A DNA stretch of 38,200 nt from Alloalcanivorax venustensis ISO4 (GTDB lineage Bacteria > Pseudomonadota > Gammaproteobacteria > Pseudomonadales > Alcanivoracaceae), in contig NZ_ARXR01000026.1 of the NCBI RefSeq assembly GCF_015356855.1, forward strand, positions 1 to 38,200, written 5' to 3'. The position numbers and the translations under genes are program-made. Positions 7,880 to 18,500 of this stretch are shown here, one piece after another. The notes beneath the pieces were generated by a model. The model was not told the DNA's origin and made no database searches. It saw only the letters and a list, made by a program, of their open reading frames with translations. Positions within the stretch are counted from its first letter, which is position 1, and each line of letters opens with the position of its first letter.

Positions 7880-9121
7880 TGAATTGGGAAGCGCTGACCG
7901 ACTGGCGACAACTTCTGGTGTGGCCCGGGCCGGACACCGAAACCGCGTTGTGGGTGACTCAGGTCTTCGCCGTGGTGCTGTGCACCGTCACCGTCAACTT
8001 CATCCTGATGCGGGTGATCGACATCATTGATCACTTCAGCCGCGAAACCCACAACCTGTGGGACGACGCCCTGCTGGATTCCCTGCGCATTCCGATCCGC
8101 CTGCTGATCTGGGTGGTGGGCCTGTCGGTGGCCGCGGAAATGATGCAGGCGGTCTCCGAGGCGGCGGTGTTCGATTACGTCGGCGACGCCCGCCGCGTGG
8201 CGTTCATCCTTATCGTCGCGCTGTTCCTGACCAAGCTGGTCGGCAACGTGGAAAAAAACCTGATCGACCCCGATCGCATGCGCAACCCCATGGATCAGAC
8301 CACCGCCTCGGCGGTGGGCAAGCTGCTGCGCATTTCGGTGTTGATCACCGCCTTTCTGATCATTCTGCAGACGCTCGGTTACAGCATCTCCGGGGTGCTG
8401 GCGTTCGGCGGCCTGGGCGGCATGGCGGTGGCGTTCGCCGCCAAGGATCTGCTCGCCAACTTTTTCGGCGGTGCCATGGTGTACATGGACAAGCCGTTCA
8501 AAGTGGGCGAGTGGGTGCGCTCGCCGGACCGCAGCATCGAAGGCACGGTGGAGCACATCGGCTGGCGCCTGACGCGCATCCGCACCTTCGACCAGCGGCC
8601 GCTGTACGTGCCCAACGCCATGTTCACCACGGTGATCCTGGAAAACCCGTCGCGCATGCTTAACCGCCGCATCAACGAGAAGGTGGGCATCCGCTTCGAC
8701 GACTGGGAGAAGATGCCCGCCATCGTCGACGCGGTGCGCGAGATGGCCAAGAAGCACAAGGATCTGGAAACCGAACACCGCACCCTGATCGTCAACTTCG
8801 ACAGCTACGGCGCGTCGCACATTGAATTCTTTATCTACACCTTCACCAAGACCACGGACTGGGTCACCTACCATGAAATCAAACAGGACGTGCTGATGCG
8901 CATCATGGCCATTGTCCATGAGCACGGCGCCGAGTTCGCCTTCCCCAGCCGCACGCTGTACATGGCGGCCAACGATGAAGGGGACGAGGAATTCGAGGAC
9001 GACGAGGACGAGGTCGCCGAAGGGCGCGCCGCGCAACGCCGTTCGCGCCGCCGCAGCCGCAACCGTCGCGACCGTAACCAGACCTGGAAAGGCGACCAGG
9101 ACCAATCCGAGGAGGACGCCG

Positions 9122-9132
<11 letters not shown>
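7879..9132 (+). CDS. MscS-family mechanosensitive channel
   Basis: This 417-residue inner-membrane protein has hydrophobic segments at about 22-46, 70-92, 105-124 and 148-168. The pore helix and beta-domain region follows (VLAFGGLGGMAVAFAAKDLL, then NFFGGAMVYMDKPFKVGEWV). The pattern is that of the YbdG/YnaI-like branch, larger than E. coli MscS (286 residues). The C-terminus is unusual: after FPSRTLYM comes an acidic cluster (GDEEFEDDEDE), an arginine-rich block (RRSRRRSRNRRDRN) and another acidic end, all predicted disordered and cytoplasmic. The start overlaps the nagZ stop by 1 bp and the end overlaps hpt by 11 bp. Expected role: release of solutes on hypo-osmotic shock. Confidence 0.9.
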
Positions 9133-10421
<1,289 letters not shown>

Positions 10422-10425
10422 GCGA

Positions 10426-11655
10426 ATGCAGCAGTACGATGTGGTGGTAATCGGTGCCGGCGCGGCGGGCTTGATGTGCGCCGCCAGCGCCGGTTACCGC
10501 GGCCGCTCGGTGCTGGTGCTGGACCACGCCAACAAGGCCGGCAAGAAGATCCTGATGTCCGGCGGCGGGCGCTGCAATTTCACCAACCTGAACACCACGC
10601 CGGACCATTTCGTGTCCGCCAACCCGCATTTCTGCAAATCCGCGTTGCACCGCTACAGCCCCTGGCACTTCGTCGAGATGGTGGAGCGTCACGGCGTCGG
10701 TCATGTGGAGAAGGCGCCGGGCCAGTTGTTCTGCGACACCTCCAGCAAGGCGATTCTTCAGGTGCTGCTTACCGAGTGTGAGTGGGCCGGGGCCGAGGTG
10801 CGCCTCAAGACATCGGTGACGCACATTAACAACCGGCCGGTGGGCGAGGGCGCCGACAGTGGCGCCTCATCACAAGCGTTGGGGGACGACGGCTTTGTGC
10901 TGCGCGCCGAAGGCGAATCGATTCGCTGTGACAAGCTGGTGATCGCCAGCGGCGGGCTGTCGATTCCGACCCTGGGCGCCGGCCCGTTCGCCTACCGGGT
11001 GGCGGAGCAATTCGGTCTGCGGGTGCTGCCCACCCGGGCCGGGTTGGTGCCGTTCACGCTGCAGCCCGCCGATAAGGAATGGCTGGCGGCACTCAGCGGC
11101 GTCAGCGCCGAGGTGCGGGCCGAGGCCGGGGGGCGCGCGTTCGCCGAGCCCATGTTGATCACCCACCGTGGTCTGTCCGGTCCGGCGATGTTGCAGGTTT
11201 CCAGCTTCTGGTCGCCGGGGGAGGCGGTGACCGTGGACTGGCTGCCGGCCCTGGCGGACCCGCTGGCGGCGTTGCGCGAGGCGCGCAAGGCGCAGCCCGC
11301 CGCCGGCGTGGAAAAGTGGCTGCGGGGGTTTTTCTCGCAGCGGCTGGCCGCCGCGCTGGCCGAGCACTTCGGCTGGTCCGGACCGTTGCAGCATTACAGC
11401 AACGAGGCCCTGGCGGAAATCGCCTCGGTATTGAAAGGCTGGCGGTTCAAGCCGTCCGGCACGGAGGGCTACCGCACCGCCGAAGTGACCTTGGGCGGCA
11501 TCGACACGGACGCGGTTTCCTCCAAGACGTTCGAAGTGAAAAGCGTGCCCGGTTTGTATTTTATCGGCGAAGCACTGGACGTGACCGGCGAGCTGGGCGG
11601 CTTCAATTTCCAGTGGGCCTGGGCGAGCGGCTGGTGCGCCGGCCAGGCGGTGTGA
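10426..11655 (+). CDS. HI0933/YhiN-like FAD-dependent oxidoreductase
   Basis: This 409-residue cytoplasmic flavoprotein has an N-terminal FAD Rossmann motif VVVIGAGAAGLMCA and a dinucleotide-linked KAGKKILMSGGGRCNFTN. The C-terminal FAD contact is GEALDVTGELGGFNFQWAWA. All are signatures of the HI0933-like family (YhiN/BaiN group). The physiological substrate of the family is mostly unknown; one gut homologue (BaiN) has been assigned a bile-acid reductase role. I start at the ATG at 10426, 4 bp after the previous stop; earlier in-frame starts lie inside the phosphorylase gene. It is the last gene of the six-gene run beginning at 6374. No terminator is obvious after it. Confidence 0.85.
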   Translation: MQQYDVVVIGAGAAGLMCAASAGYRGRSVLVLDHANKAGKKILMSGGGRCNFTNLNTTPDHFVSANPHFCKSALHRYSPWHFVEMVERHGVGHVEKAPGQLFCDTSSKAILQVLLTECEWAGAEVRLKTSVTHINNRPVGEGADSGASSQALGDDGFVLRAEGESIRCDKLVIASGGLSIPTLGAGPFAYRVAEQFGLRVLPTRAGLVPFTLQPADKEWLAALSGVSAEVRAEAGGRAFAEPMLITHRGLSGPAMLQVSSFWSPGEAVTVDWLPALADPLAALREARKAQPAAGVEKWLRGFFSQRLAAALAEHFGWSGPLQHYSNEALAEIASVLKGWRFKPSGTEGYRTAEVTLGGIDTDAVSSKTFEVKSVPGLYFIGEALDVTGELGGFNFQWAWASGWCAGQAV

Positions 11656-11967
11656 TCTGATCCGCCGCGCTTGCAATCGTTCTTTGGTATTAGTACGTTA
11701 GTCTCCATAAGTGCTTGATTCCGCTACACAAACCCCCTCAATTTGTTTTCCCCGTCAGCAGCGCGTGAAAATTTTAAGGCGTCTTTGTTAAGCCGCATGT
11801 TCATGCGGTGAATAACTGTCGTGATGTGGTAAGACCTGGCACTACCTTCATGACGCCCCTCTTTCCCCCGGCGCACAATCTTGCGTGAGAAGACGTATGC
11901 ATCGCGTCTCACTGATTGGTTTTGAACACCTCAGGTTTGAATAACAACGCCCTCGGGAGAGAGACAA
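11656..11967. other. 312-bp intergenic region upstream of the copper-oxidase gene
   Basis: This gap has lower GC than its surroundings and no convincing gene; a 62-codon reading frame on the minus strand looks random. It holds a perfect short palindrome, ccgcatg-tt-catgcgg (11793-11808), and a spaced pair GGTTTTGAA/GGTTTGAA (about 11918-11941). A cgggagagagac ribosome binding site lies just before the next ATG. A promoter for 11968 must lie here, but I cannot place -35/-10 boxes with confidence. Confidence 0.6.
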
Positions 11968-14445
11968 ATGAAAAACCTTGAACGGTTTATCGGACTGGGC
12001 TTGCTGACCACGGCGCTGATCGCCTGTGGCGGCGACAGCGGTTCCAGTGGTGCCGGCACAACGGCCAGCACCGGCGGCGGTGGTGGCGGTACCCCCGCCA
12101 CCGACCCCGGCACGCCCCGCGCTGACGATCCGATGGCGCCTGCCCCGGCGCCTCAGGGATCGTCTTTCAGTGGTCGTCAGTACAGCTGTGAAGGCGATGA
12201 GTGTCAGGTGGGCAAATTCGAAGGCCCGTTCGCCGAGCCCACCATCCGTTACAGCGATTCCACCACCGGCGACAATCTGAAGGTGGTGACCACCGAGGAC
12301 AAATGTCTGGAGGACGCCGAGGGCGCGCTGCGCTGTAAGCCCGCCGCCGGCTCCATCGCGCTGCTGCCGGACAACCGGCTGCTCTATTTCAACGCCCTGG
12401 AAGGCACCGAGAACGTGGAGTTCTCCATCGTCGCCGAATTCGGCTTCGTGGCGGTGAACGACCAGACCCGGGTGCTGAACTTCGGCCCCGCCGGCGCCAG
12501 TGACCAGATCTCCTGGGAGCGTCCGTCACCGGTTCGCGGCGGCGCCAACGTGGACGGCAACGACAGCGACACCCTGCTGCCCGGCGCCGAGCTCAGCGAC
12601 GCGGAAAGCACCGCCGGCAACGACGGTGCCCTGTTCTGTTCCGACGTGATCCAGCTCGCCGACGGCCGCATCATGGCGGTGGGCGGCACCGACTACTACA
12701 CCGAGCCGTCTCTGGGCTCCGTGTTCCCGCAGGCCCGCGACGTGCTCGGCTCCATCGATGCCGAGCTCCCGCTGCCCAGTAACTTCGGCGAAATCAGCGT
12801 GCCCGACGACATCGGCGTGGTGGAGCTGGAAGGTCTCAAAGACGCCCGTATCTTCAACCCGGAAGACAACAGCTGGACCCAGACCGGCCACATGAATCAC
12901 GGCCGCTGGTACCCGACCATGGTGACCCTGCCGGACGGCGACGTATTCGTGGCCAGCGGCGTGACCAAGCTGCTCAAGCCGGTCTACACCGGCGCGCTGC
13001 TGGGCGGCGAAAGCACCGGCCTGCGTGAACTGCTGCAGTCCGCGGACAACGTGCGCACCAGCGAAACCTATGACCTCGACACCGGCACCTGGTCCGAGAA
13101 CGGCGAGCGTCCGCTGCCGGGTCTGGACACCACCGCCGGTAAGCCGCTGCCGCTGTACCCGCGTCTGCACCTGCTGCCCAACGGCCAGGTGTTCTATAAC
13201 GCGGCCGGTCAGGCGTTCAACCCGTTCGGCCAGTCCTACAACCAGGCGCAGTGGAACTTCGTTTCCGCTTACGATCCGGAAGAACAGCTGTGGACCGACC
13301 TGGGCTACGCCGGTCTCAACGTGCAGCTCGACGAGCTGGGCCTGGACCGCATCACCTCGGCGCTGACCCTGACCAGCCCGAACCTGCTGGAAGACTTGAT
13401 CGGCACCGGCGAAGGCCTGCTGACCAACCTGCTGGGCGACCCCATCGGCAGCCTGGAACAGCTTCAAAACGTGCTCGGCGACGTGGCCGACCCGCAGGTG
13501 GCCAACCGTCTGATCGGCGCCGGCTTCCGCGGTTCCAGCTTCTCCATCATGATGCCCCTGCGCCAGGATGAGAGCGGCAACTACAATAAAGCCAGCTTCC
13601 TCACCGCCGGCGGTGTGCTGGGCGCGGTGGCGGCCACCAGCCCGGGCAGCTACCTGGCGGTGCCGAACAGCCGTCTGGATACCGTGGAAGTCAACGCGGA
13701 CACCGAGTCCGGCATGCGTTACTCCTCCGAGATCGTTGGTAACCTGAATGGCCCGCGCTGGTTCTCCACCGGTGTGCTGCTGCCCGACGGTTCGGTGATG
13801 GCGTTCAACGGCGCCAACCGGGACGAAGTGGTCCTGCCCGGTTCCGCCACCCCGGTACAGATGACCGAACGGTTTGATCCGGAAACCGGCGAGTGGACCG
13901 AGATGGCCACTTCGTTGAACCCGCGTACCTACCACAACACCGCGCTGCTGCTGCCCGACGGCCGGGTGCTGGTGGGTGGCCACGCGCCGATCAACACCGC
14001 CTACCTGTTCAGCCTAAACCTGGAAGAGCTGGGCCTGTCCCCGAACGACGGTCGTGACCCGTCCTTCGAGATCTACAGCCCGCCGTACGTGTTCAAGGAC
14101 CGTCCGGAAATCATCCAGGCGCCGAGTGAAGTGGATCACGGTGACACCATCGAAATCGCGGTGGACGACGCCTCCGCCATCAATGAGGTGATGATGGTGC
14201 GCCGCACCAGCCTGACCCACCTGGTGGACGGTGATCAGCGCAACGTGGTGCTGCCGCACACGGCCAACGGCAACAGCGTGCGTGTGCAGGTTCCGGAGAA
14301 CGCGGCGGTGATGCCGGCCGGCCACTACATGCTGTTCGTGAACCGCGTCGCCAGTGACGGTTCCGGCATGGTGGTGCCGTCCGTATCCGCGCCGGTGCAG
14401 GTGATGCTGCCTTCCAGCACGTCGGGCCTGATGGTCCAACGCTAA
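11968..14445 (+). CDS. Lipoprotein copper-radical oxidase (galactose/glyoxal oxidase-like, AA5-type)
   Basis: This 825-residue exported lipoprotein has a signal peptide ending LLTTALIAC (lipid cysteine at about C20) and a Gly/Ser/Pro-rich linker to about residue 65. A Kelch-type beta-propeller and a C-terminal DUF1929 E-set domain follow. Every copper-radical active-site residue has a counterpart: C224 (ALFCSDVIQLADG), Y315 (GRWYPTMVTLPDG), Y655-H656 (RTYHNTALLLPDG) and H751 (SLTHLVDGDQR). These correspond to galactose oxidase C228, Y272, Y495, H496 and H581. RWYP is the glyoxal-oxidase style. An extra helical insertion at about 455-520 is unusual. The enzyme should oxidise an alcohol or aldehyde to aldehyde or acid with H2O2 release at the cell surface; the substrate is unknown. 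Confidence 0.85.
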   Translation: MKNLERFIGLGLLTTALIACGGDSGSSGAGTTASTGGGGGGTPATDPGTPRADDPMAPAPAPQGSSFSGRQYSCEGDECQVGKFEGPFAEPTIRYSDSTTGDNLKVVTTEDKCLEDAEGALRCKPAAGSIALLPDNRLLYFNALEGTENVEFSIVAEFGFVAVNDQTRVLNFGPAGASDQISWERPSPVRGGANVDGNDSDTLLPGAELSDAESTAGNDGALFCSDVIQLADGRIMAVGGTDYYTEPSLGSVFPQARDVLGSIDAELPLPSNFGEISVPDDIGVVELEGLKDARIFNPEDNSWTQTGHMNHGRWYPTMVTLPDGDVFVASGVTKLLKPVYTGALLGGESTGLRELLQSADNVRTSETYDLDTGTWSENGERPLPGLDTTAGKPLPLYPRLHLLPNGQVFYNAAGQAFNPFGQSYNQAQWNFVSAYDPEEQLWTDLGYAGLNVQLDELGLDRITSALTLTSPNLLEDLIGTGEGLLTNLLGDPIGSLEQLQNVLGDVADPQVANRLIGAGFRGSSFSIMMPLRQDESGNYNKASFLTAGGVLGAVAATSPGSYLAVPNSRLDTVEVNADTESGMRYSSEIVGNLNGPRWFSTGVLLPDGSVMAFNGANRDEVVLPGSATPVQMTERFDPETGEWTEMATSLNPRTYHNTALLLPDGRVLVGGHAPINTAYLFSLNLEELGLSPNDGRDPSFEIYSPPYVFKDRPEIIQAPSEVDHGDTIEIAVDDASAINEVMMVRRTSLTHLVDGDQRNVVLPHTANGNSVRVQVPENAAVMPAGHYMLFVNRVASDGSGMVVPSVSAPVQVMLPSSTSGLMVQR

Positions 14446-14454
14446 GGAGCCGAC

Positions 14455-15444
14455 ATGACGAGACGTAATCGCAACACCCACGCTCGTCTTGCCGCTTGGT
14501 TGCTGGGTGCCGTGCTTGCCACGGCGCCCACTCTGGCCCTGGCCCACGGGCCGGAGGCCAAGGCGGTGAAGGCGCGGCTGGCGCCGTTGTCGGCCACCCT
14601 GGACGGCATCAACGCCCAGGTGCAGACGACGGTGGCGCCGCAATTGGTGGTGGCCAACGACAGCCCGCGCACCCTGGAGATTTTCGACCAGGAAGGGCGG
14701 GTGTTCCTGCGTATCAACGAGCAGGGCGTGCTGGCGGATCTGGCCAGCCCGGCCTGGTACCGCAGCCAGACCGCCGCCCGCGGCGTGCCGATTCCCGAAG
14801 GCGCCAGCCAGGACGCGGAGCCGCGCTGGGCGCTGGTGCACAAGGAACCCAACTGGGGCTGGTTCGATCCCCGCCTGCGCACCGATGAAATTGAAGTGCC
14901 CCACGACATGGAGCACGCCGGCAAGCCGGCGGCGATCAGCCAGTGGTCGGTGCCGGTGCGGCTCGACGGTGAGGAAAGCACCCTGGCCGGTGAATTCCGC
15001 TACGAGCCGCTGCCGCCCGGATCCTTCCAGTCGCGGCTGACCTCGGACCCGGAACCGGTCGAGGGCGTTTCCGTGAGCCTGGCGCCGGGCACCGTGCCGG
15101 CGGTGCACATTCATAACCAGAGCGGCAAGCCGGTGGTGGTGGCGGACGCTGAAGGTCGCGCGCATCTGCGCATCGGCCCCGGCGGCAGCTTTATGAACGC
15201 CAACCAGGAGAAGGGTGAGCCGCAATGGGTGAAGGTAGCCGGCGGTTCCCGCTACACCTGGACCGAGCCGCGCGCCACCTACGGCGATCTGCGGCCGCCG
15301 GAAAAGGTGTCCCAGGCCGGCCGCCGCGCCCAGGTCGCTACCTGGTCACTGCCGGTCACCGTGGACGGTGAACCGGTGGCGGTGAAAGGCGTGGTGGACT
15401 GGCTGCCCGGCGAGCAAGTCGCCGCCGGCGGCGGGCACCACTAA
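14455..15444 (+). CDS. Secreted tandem-repeat protein, possible copper partner of the oxidase
   Basis: This 329-residue protein has a Sec signal peptide (about 1-30, ending TLALA). The predicted mature protein begins with histidine (H31), and the C-terminus is GGGHH. The body is an internal duplication. Repeat A (about 62-188) and repeat B (about 218-320) share V-x-N-x-S, EGR-x-x-LRI, PRW/PQW, W-x-(D/E)PR and WS(V/L)PV-x-(L/V)DGE, ending in YEP or WLPG. I do not recognise a named family with certainty. From memory it recalls exported actinobacterial proteins with EPYLR and WHDHR motifs linked to copper genes. It starts 9 bp after the oxidase gene with AAGGAG, so the two are co-expressed. Metal handling is inference. 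Confidence 0.7.
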   Translation: MTRRNRNTHARLAAWLLGAVLATAPTLALAHGPEAKAVKARLAPLSATLDGINAQVQTTVAPQLVVANDSPRTLEIFDQEGRVFLRINEQGVLADLASPAWYRSQTAARGVPIPEGASQDAEPRWALVHKEPNWGWFDPRLRTDEIEVPHDMEHAGKPAAISQWSVPVRLDGEESTLAGEFRYEPLPPGSFQSRLTSDPEPVEGVSVSLAPGTVPAVHIHNQSGKPVVVADAEGRAHLRIGPGGSFMNANQEKGEPQWVKVAGGSRYTWTEPRATYGDLRPPEKVSQAGRRAQVATWSLPVTVDGEPVAVKGVVDWLPGEQVAAGGGHH

Positions 15445-15455
15445 AGCGGAGGACT

Positions 15456-15489
15456 TGTAGGAGCGGGCCTTGTGGGCCCGCTCCCACCA
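15456..15489. repeat. Short REP-like hairpin between convergent genes
   Basis: ggagcgggcc (15460-15469) and ggcccgctcc (15475-15484) form a perfect 10-bp stem with a 5-nt loop. The arms equal the outer tips of the main repeat family. It lies 11 bp after the 329-residue gene and 20 bp beyond the mfd stop, so it probably serves as a bidirectional transcript end, although the T tract after it (tgtttt) is weak. Confidence 0.75.
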
Positions 15490-15509
15490 GGTCGCTCCCA
15501 CCCGTTGTT

Positions 15510-18500
15510 TTAAGCGTTTGAGCCGCTCAGGCGGTTCAGGACTTCCCCTACCACCTCAATGCGCTCCTGCGCGGTTTCGGATTCCAGCTCGAAGCGGAGA
15601 GTGCTGGCGCCTTCCAGCTTGTAGACGTTGGGGCCGGACTGGACCAGTTTGACGATGGTGAGCGGGTCCACCGGGGTGCGCTCGGCGAATTCCAGCTTGC
15701 CGCCGCGGCCGTGGGCGTCGAGCCGGGTGATGCCCAGCTTCTCCGCCTGTTGCCGCAGCTCGGTGACCTGGAACAGATTCTTCACCGGGTCCGGCAGCAG
15801 CCCGAAGCGGTCGATCATTTCCACCTGCAGTTCCTTGAGCTGGTCGGCGTTCTTGCTGCCGGCGATGCGCTTGTAGAGCGTCAGGCGGGTGTAGACGTCA
15901 GGCAGGTAGTCCTCGGGAATCAGCGCCGGAATGCGCAGGTTCACTTCCGGGCCGCCGGACAGCGGCTTGGCGGTATCCGGCTGCTCGCCGCGCTTGAGCG
16001 CTTCCACCGCCTGCTCGAGCATTTCCATGTACAGCGAGAAACCGATGCTCTCCATGTTGCCGTGCTGCTCTTCGCCGAGCAGTTCGCCGGCGCCGCGAAT
16101 TTCCAGATCCTGGCTGGCGAGCACGAAGCCGGCCCCCAGGTCGGTGGCCTGTTCGATGGCCTCCAGCCGTTTGAGCGCGTCCTTGGTCATGGCGCGCGGC
16201 CCGGGGGTGGTGAGGTAGGCGTAGGCCTGGTGGTGGCTGCGGCCCACGCGCCCGCGCAGCTGGTGCAGCTGCGCCAGGCCCAGTTTGTCGGCGCGCTCGA
16301 TGATGATGGTGTTGGCGCTGGGTACGTCGATGCCGGTTTCGATAATGGTGGAGCACACCAGCACGTTGAAGCGGCGGTGGTAGAAGTCGCTCATCACCGC
16401 TTCCAGCTCGCGCTCGCGCATCTGCCCGTGGGCGATGCCCACCCGGGCGTCGGGCACCAGCTTGCGGATGTCCTCGGCGGTGCGTGCCATGGTGTCGATG
16501 TCGTTGTGCAGGTAGTAAACCTGACCGCCGCGCAGCAGCTCGCGCAGGATCGCTTCCTTGATGGCGGTGTCGTCTTTCTGCTGCACGAAGGTCTTCACCG
16601 ACAGCCGCTTCTGCGGCGGCGTGGCGATAATGGAAATATCGCGCATGCCGCTCATCGCCATGTTCAGGGTACGCGGGATCGGCGTGGCGGTGAGGGTGAG
16701 AATGTCACACTCGGCGCGCAGCTCTTTGAGGCGCTCTTTGTGGCGCACGCCGAAGCGGTGCTCCTCGTCGACGATGATCAGCCCCAGGTCGTGGAAGGTC
16801 ACCGACTCCTGCAGTAGCTGGTGGGTGCCCACCACGATGTCCACCTTGCCGCTTTCCAGGCGCTTGAGTACGTCGGCGCGGTCCTTGGCGTTGCGGAAGC
16901 GCGACAATACTTCCACGTTCACGGCCCAGTCGGCGAAGCGGTCGATAAAGGATTCGTAGTGTTGCTGGGCGAGCAGGGTGGTGGGCACCAGCACCGCCAC
17001 CTGGGCGCCTTTTTCCACCGCCACGAAGGCGGCGCGCATGGCCACCTCGGTCTTGCCGAAGCCGACGTCGCCGCACACCAGCCGGTCCATCGGCTTGGCC
17101 AGCTGCATGTCGCTGAGCACCGCGCGGATGGCGCTCTCCTGGTCCGGGGTCTCCTCGAACGGGAAGCCGGCGGCGAAGCGCTCGTAATCTTCCGCTTCCA
17201 CCGCGAAGGCGCGCCCCTGGCGGGCTTCCCGGCGGGCGTAGGTGTTGAGCAGCTCGGCGGCCACGTCGTGGATCTTCTCCGCCGCCTTCTGGCGCGCCTT
17301 GGTCCACTGCTCGGTGCCCAGCCGGTTGAGCGGCGGGTTGTCGGCGCCGCCGTACCGGCTGATCAGATGCAGCGAGGACACCGGCACATAGAGCTTGTCG
17401 CCGCCGGCGTACTCCAGCAGCAGGAATTCGTGTTGCTGGCGGTCCACCTCCATGTGCACCAGGCCCTGGTAGCGCCCGACGCCGTGGTCCAGGTGCACCA
17501 CCGCCGCGCCGGGGCTGATCTCGCCCAGGGTGCGGATACCCAGCTCGTTGCCGCTCTCCTCGCTGGTGCGCCGGCGGCGGCGCTGCATCACCCGCTCGCC
17601 GTAGAGCTCGCTTTCGGTGACCACCAGCAGGTCGTGATCGGGGGCGTAGAAGCCGGCGTCCAGCTCGCCGCGGGTGAGCGCCCAGCGGTCCGGCTCGTTG
17701 ATGAAATGCGCCCAGCCCTCCTTCATCACCGGCTGGATGCCGATCTTCTGCATCATCTCCAGCAGCGCCTCGCGGCGGCCGGCGGTTTCCGCCACCACCA
17801 GAATGCGGGTGTCCGGGTGGGCGTCGGCGAAGGTGTGCAGCGGCGCCAGCGGGTTGCGCGCCTTGGCGTCGGCGGACACCGTGGGCGGCACCTCCACGTC
17901 GAAGCGTACCGCCTGGTCGGAATCCTTCTGGCGCGCCCGGGGCAGGGTCTGCCAGGCGCTGTTGAGCTGATCCGGGCGCAGGAACAGGTCCGTCGGCGGC
18001 AACACCGGCCGGCGGATGTCGTGGCGGCGTTGCTCGTAACGGGCGCTGACCTCGTCCCAGAAGTGCCGGGCGGCCTCTTCACAGCCGGCCATCTCCACCG
18101 CCCGCGCCTTGCCGGGCAGGTAGTCGAACAGGGTGGCCAGACCGTCGAAAAACAGCGGCAGATAGTATTCCAGGCCCGGGGTGGCGATGCCCTCGGACAC
18201 GTCCTGATAGAGCGGCACCTTGCGCGGGTCCACGTCGAAGGTGTCGCGGAAGGCGGTGCGGAACCGGCGGATGCCCTCGGCGCTGAGCGGGTACTCGGCG
18301 GCGGGCAGCAGATTGATCTCGCTGACCTGGCCGGTGGAGCGCTGGGACTCCGGGTCGAACAGGCGCAGCGACTCGATGTCCTCGTCAAACAGCTCGACCC
18401 GGAACGGCTGCTCCGAACCCATCGGGAAGACGTCCATGATGGCGCCGCGCACCGCGAATTCGCCGTGCTCGTAGACGTTGTCGCGCTGCCGGTAGCCGCA

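Noticed and set aside
11724-11912. A 62-codon minus-strand frame in the 11.7-kb gap
   Set aside because: Short, no motif, no ribosome binding site, and composition like the surrounding non-coding DNA.
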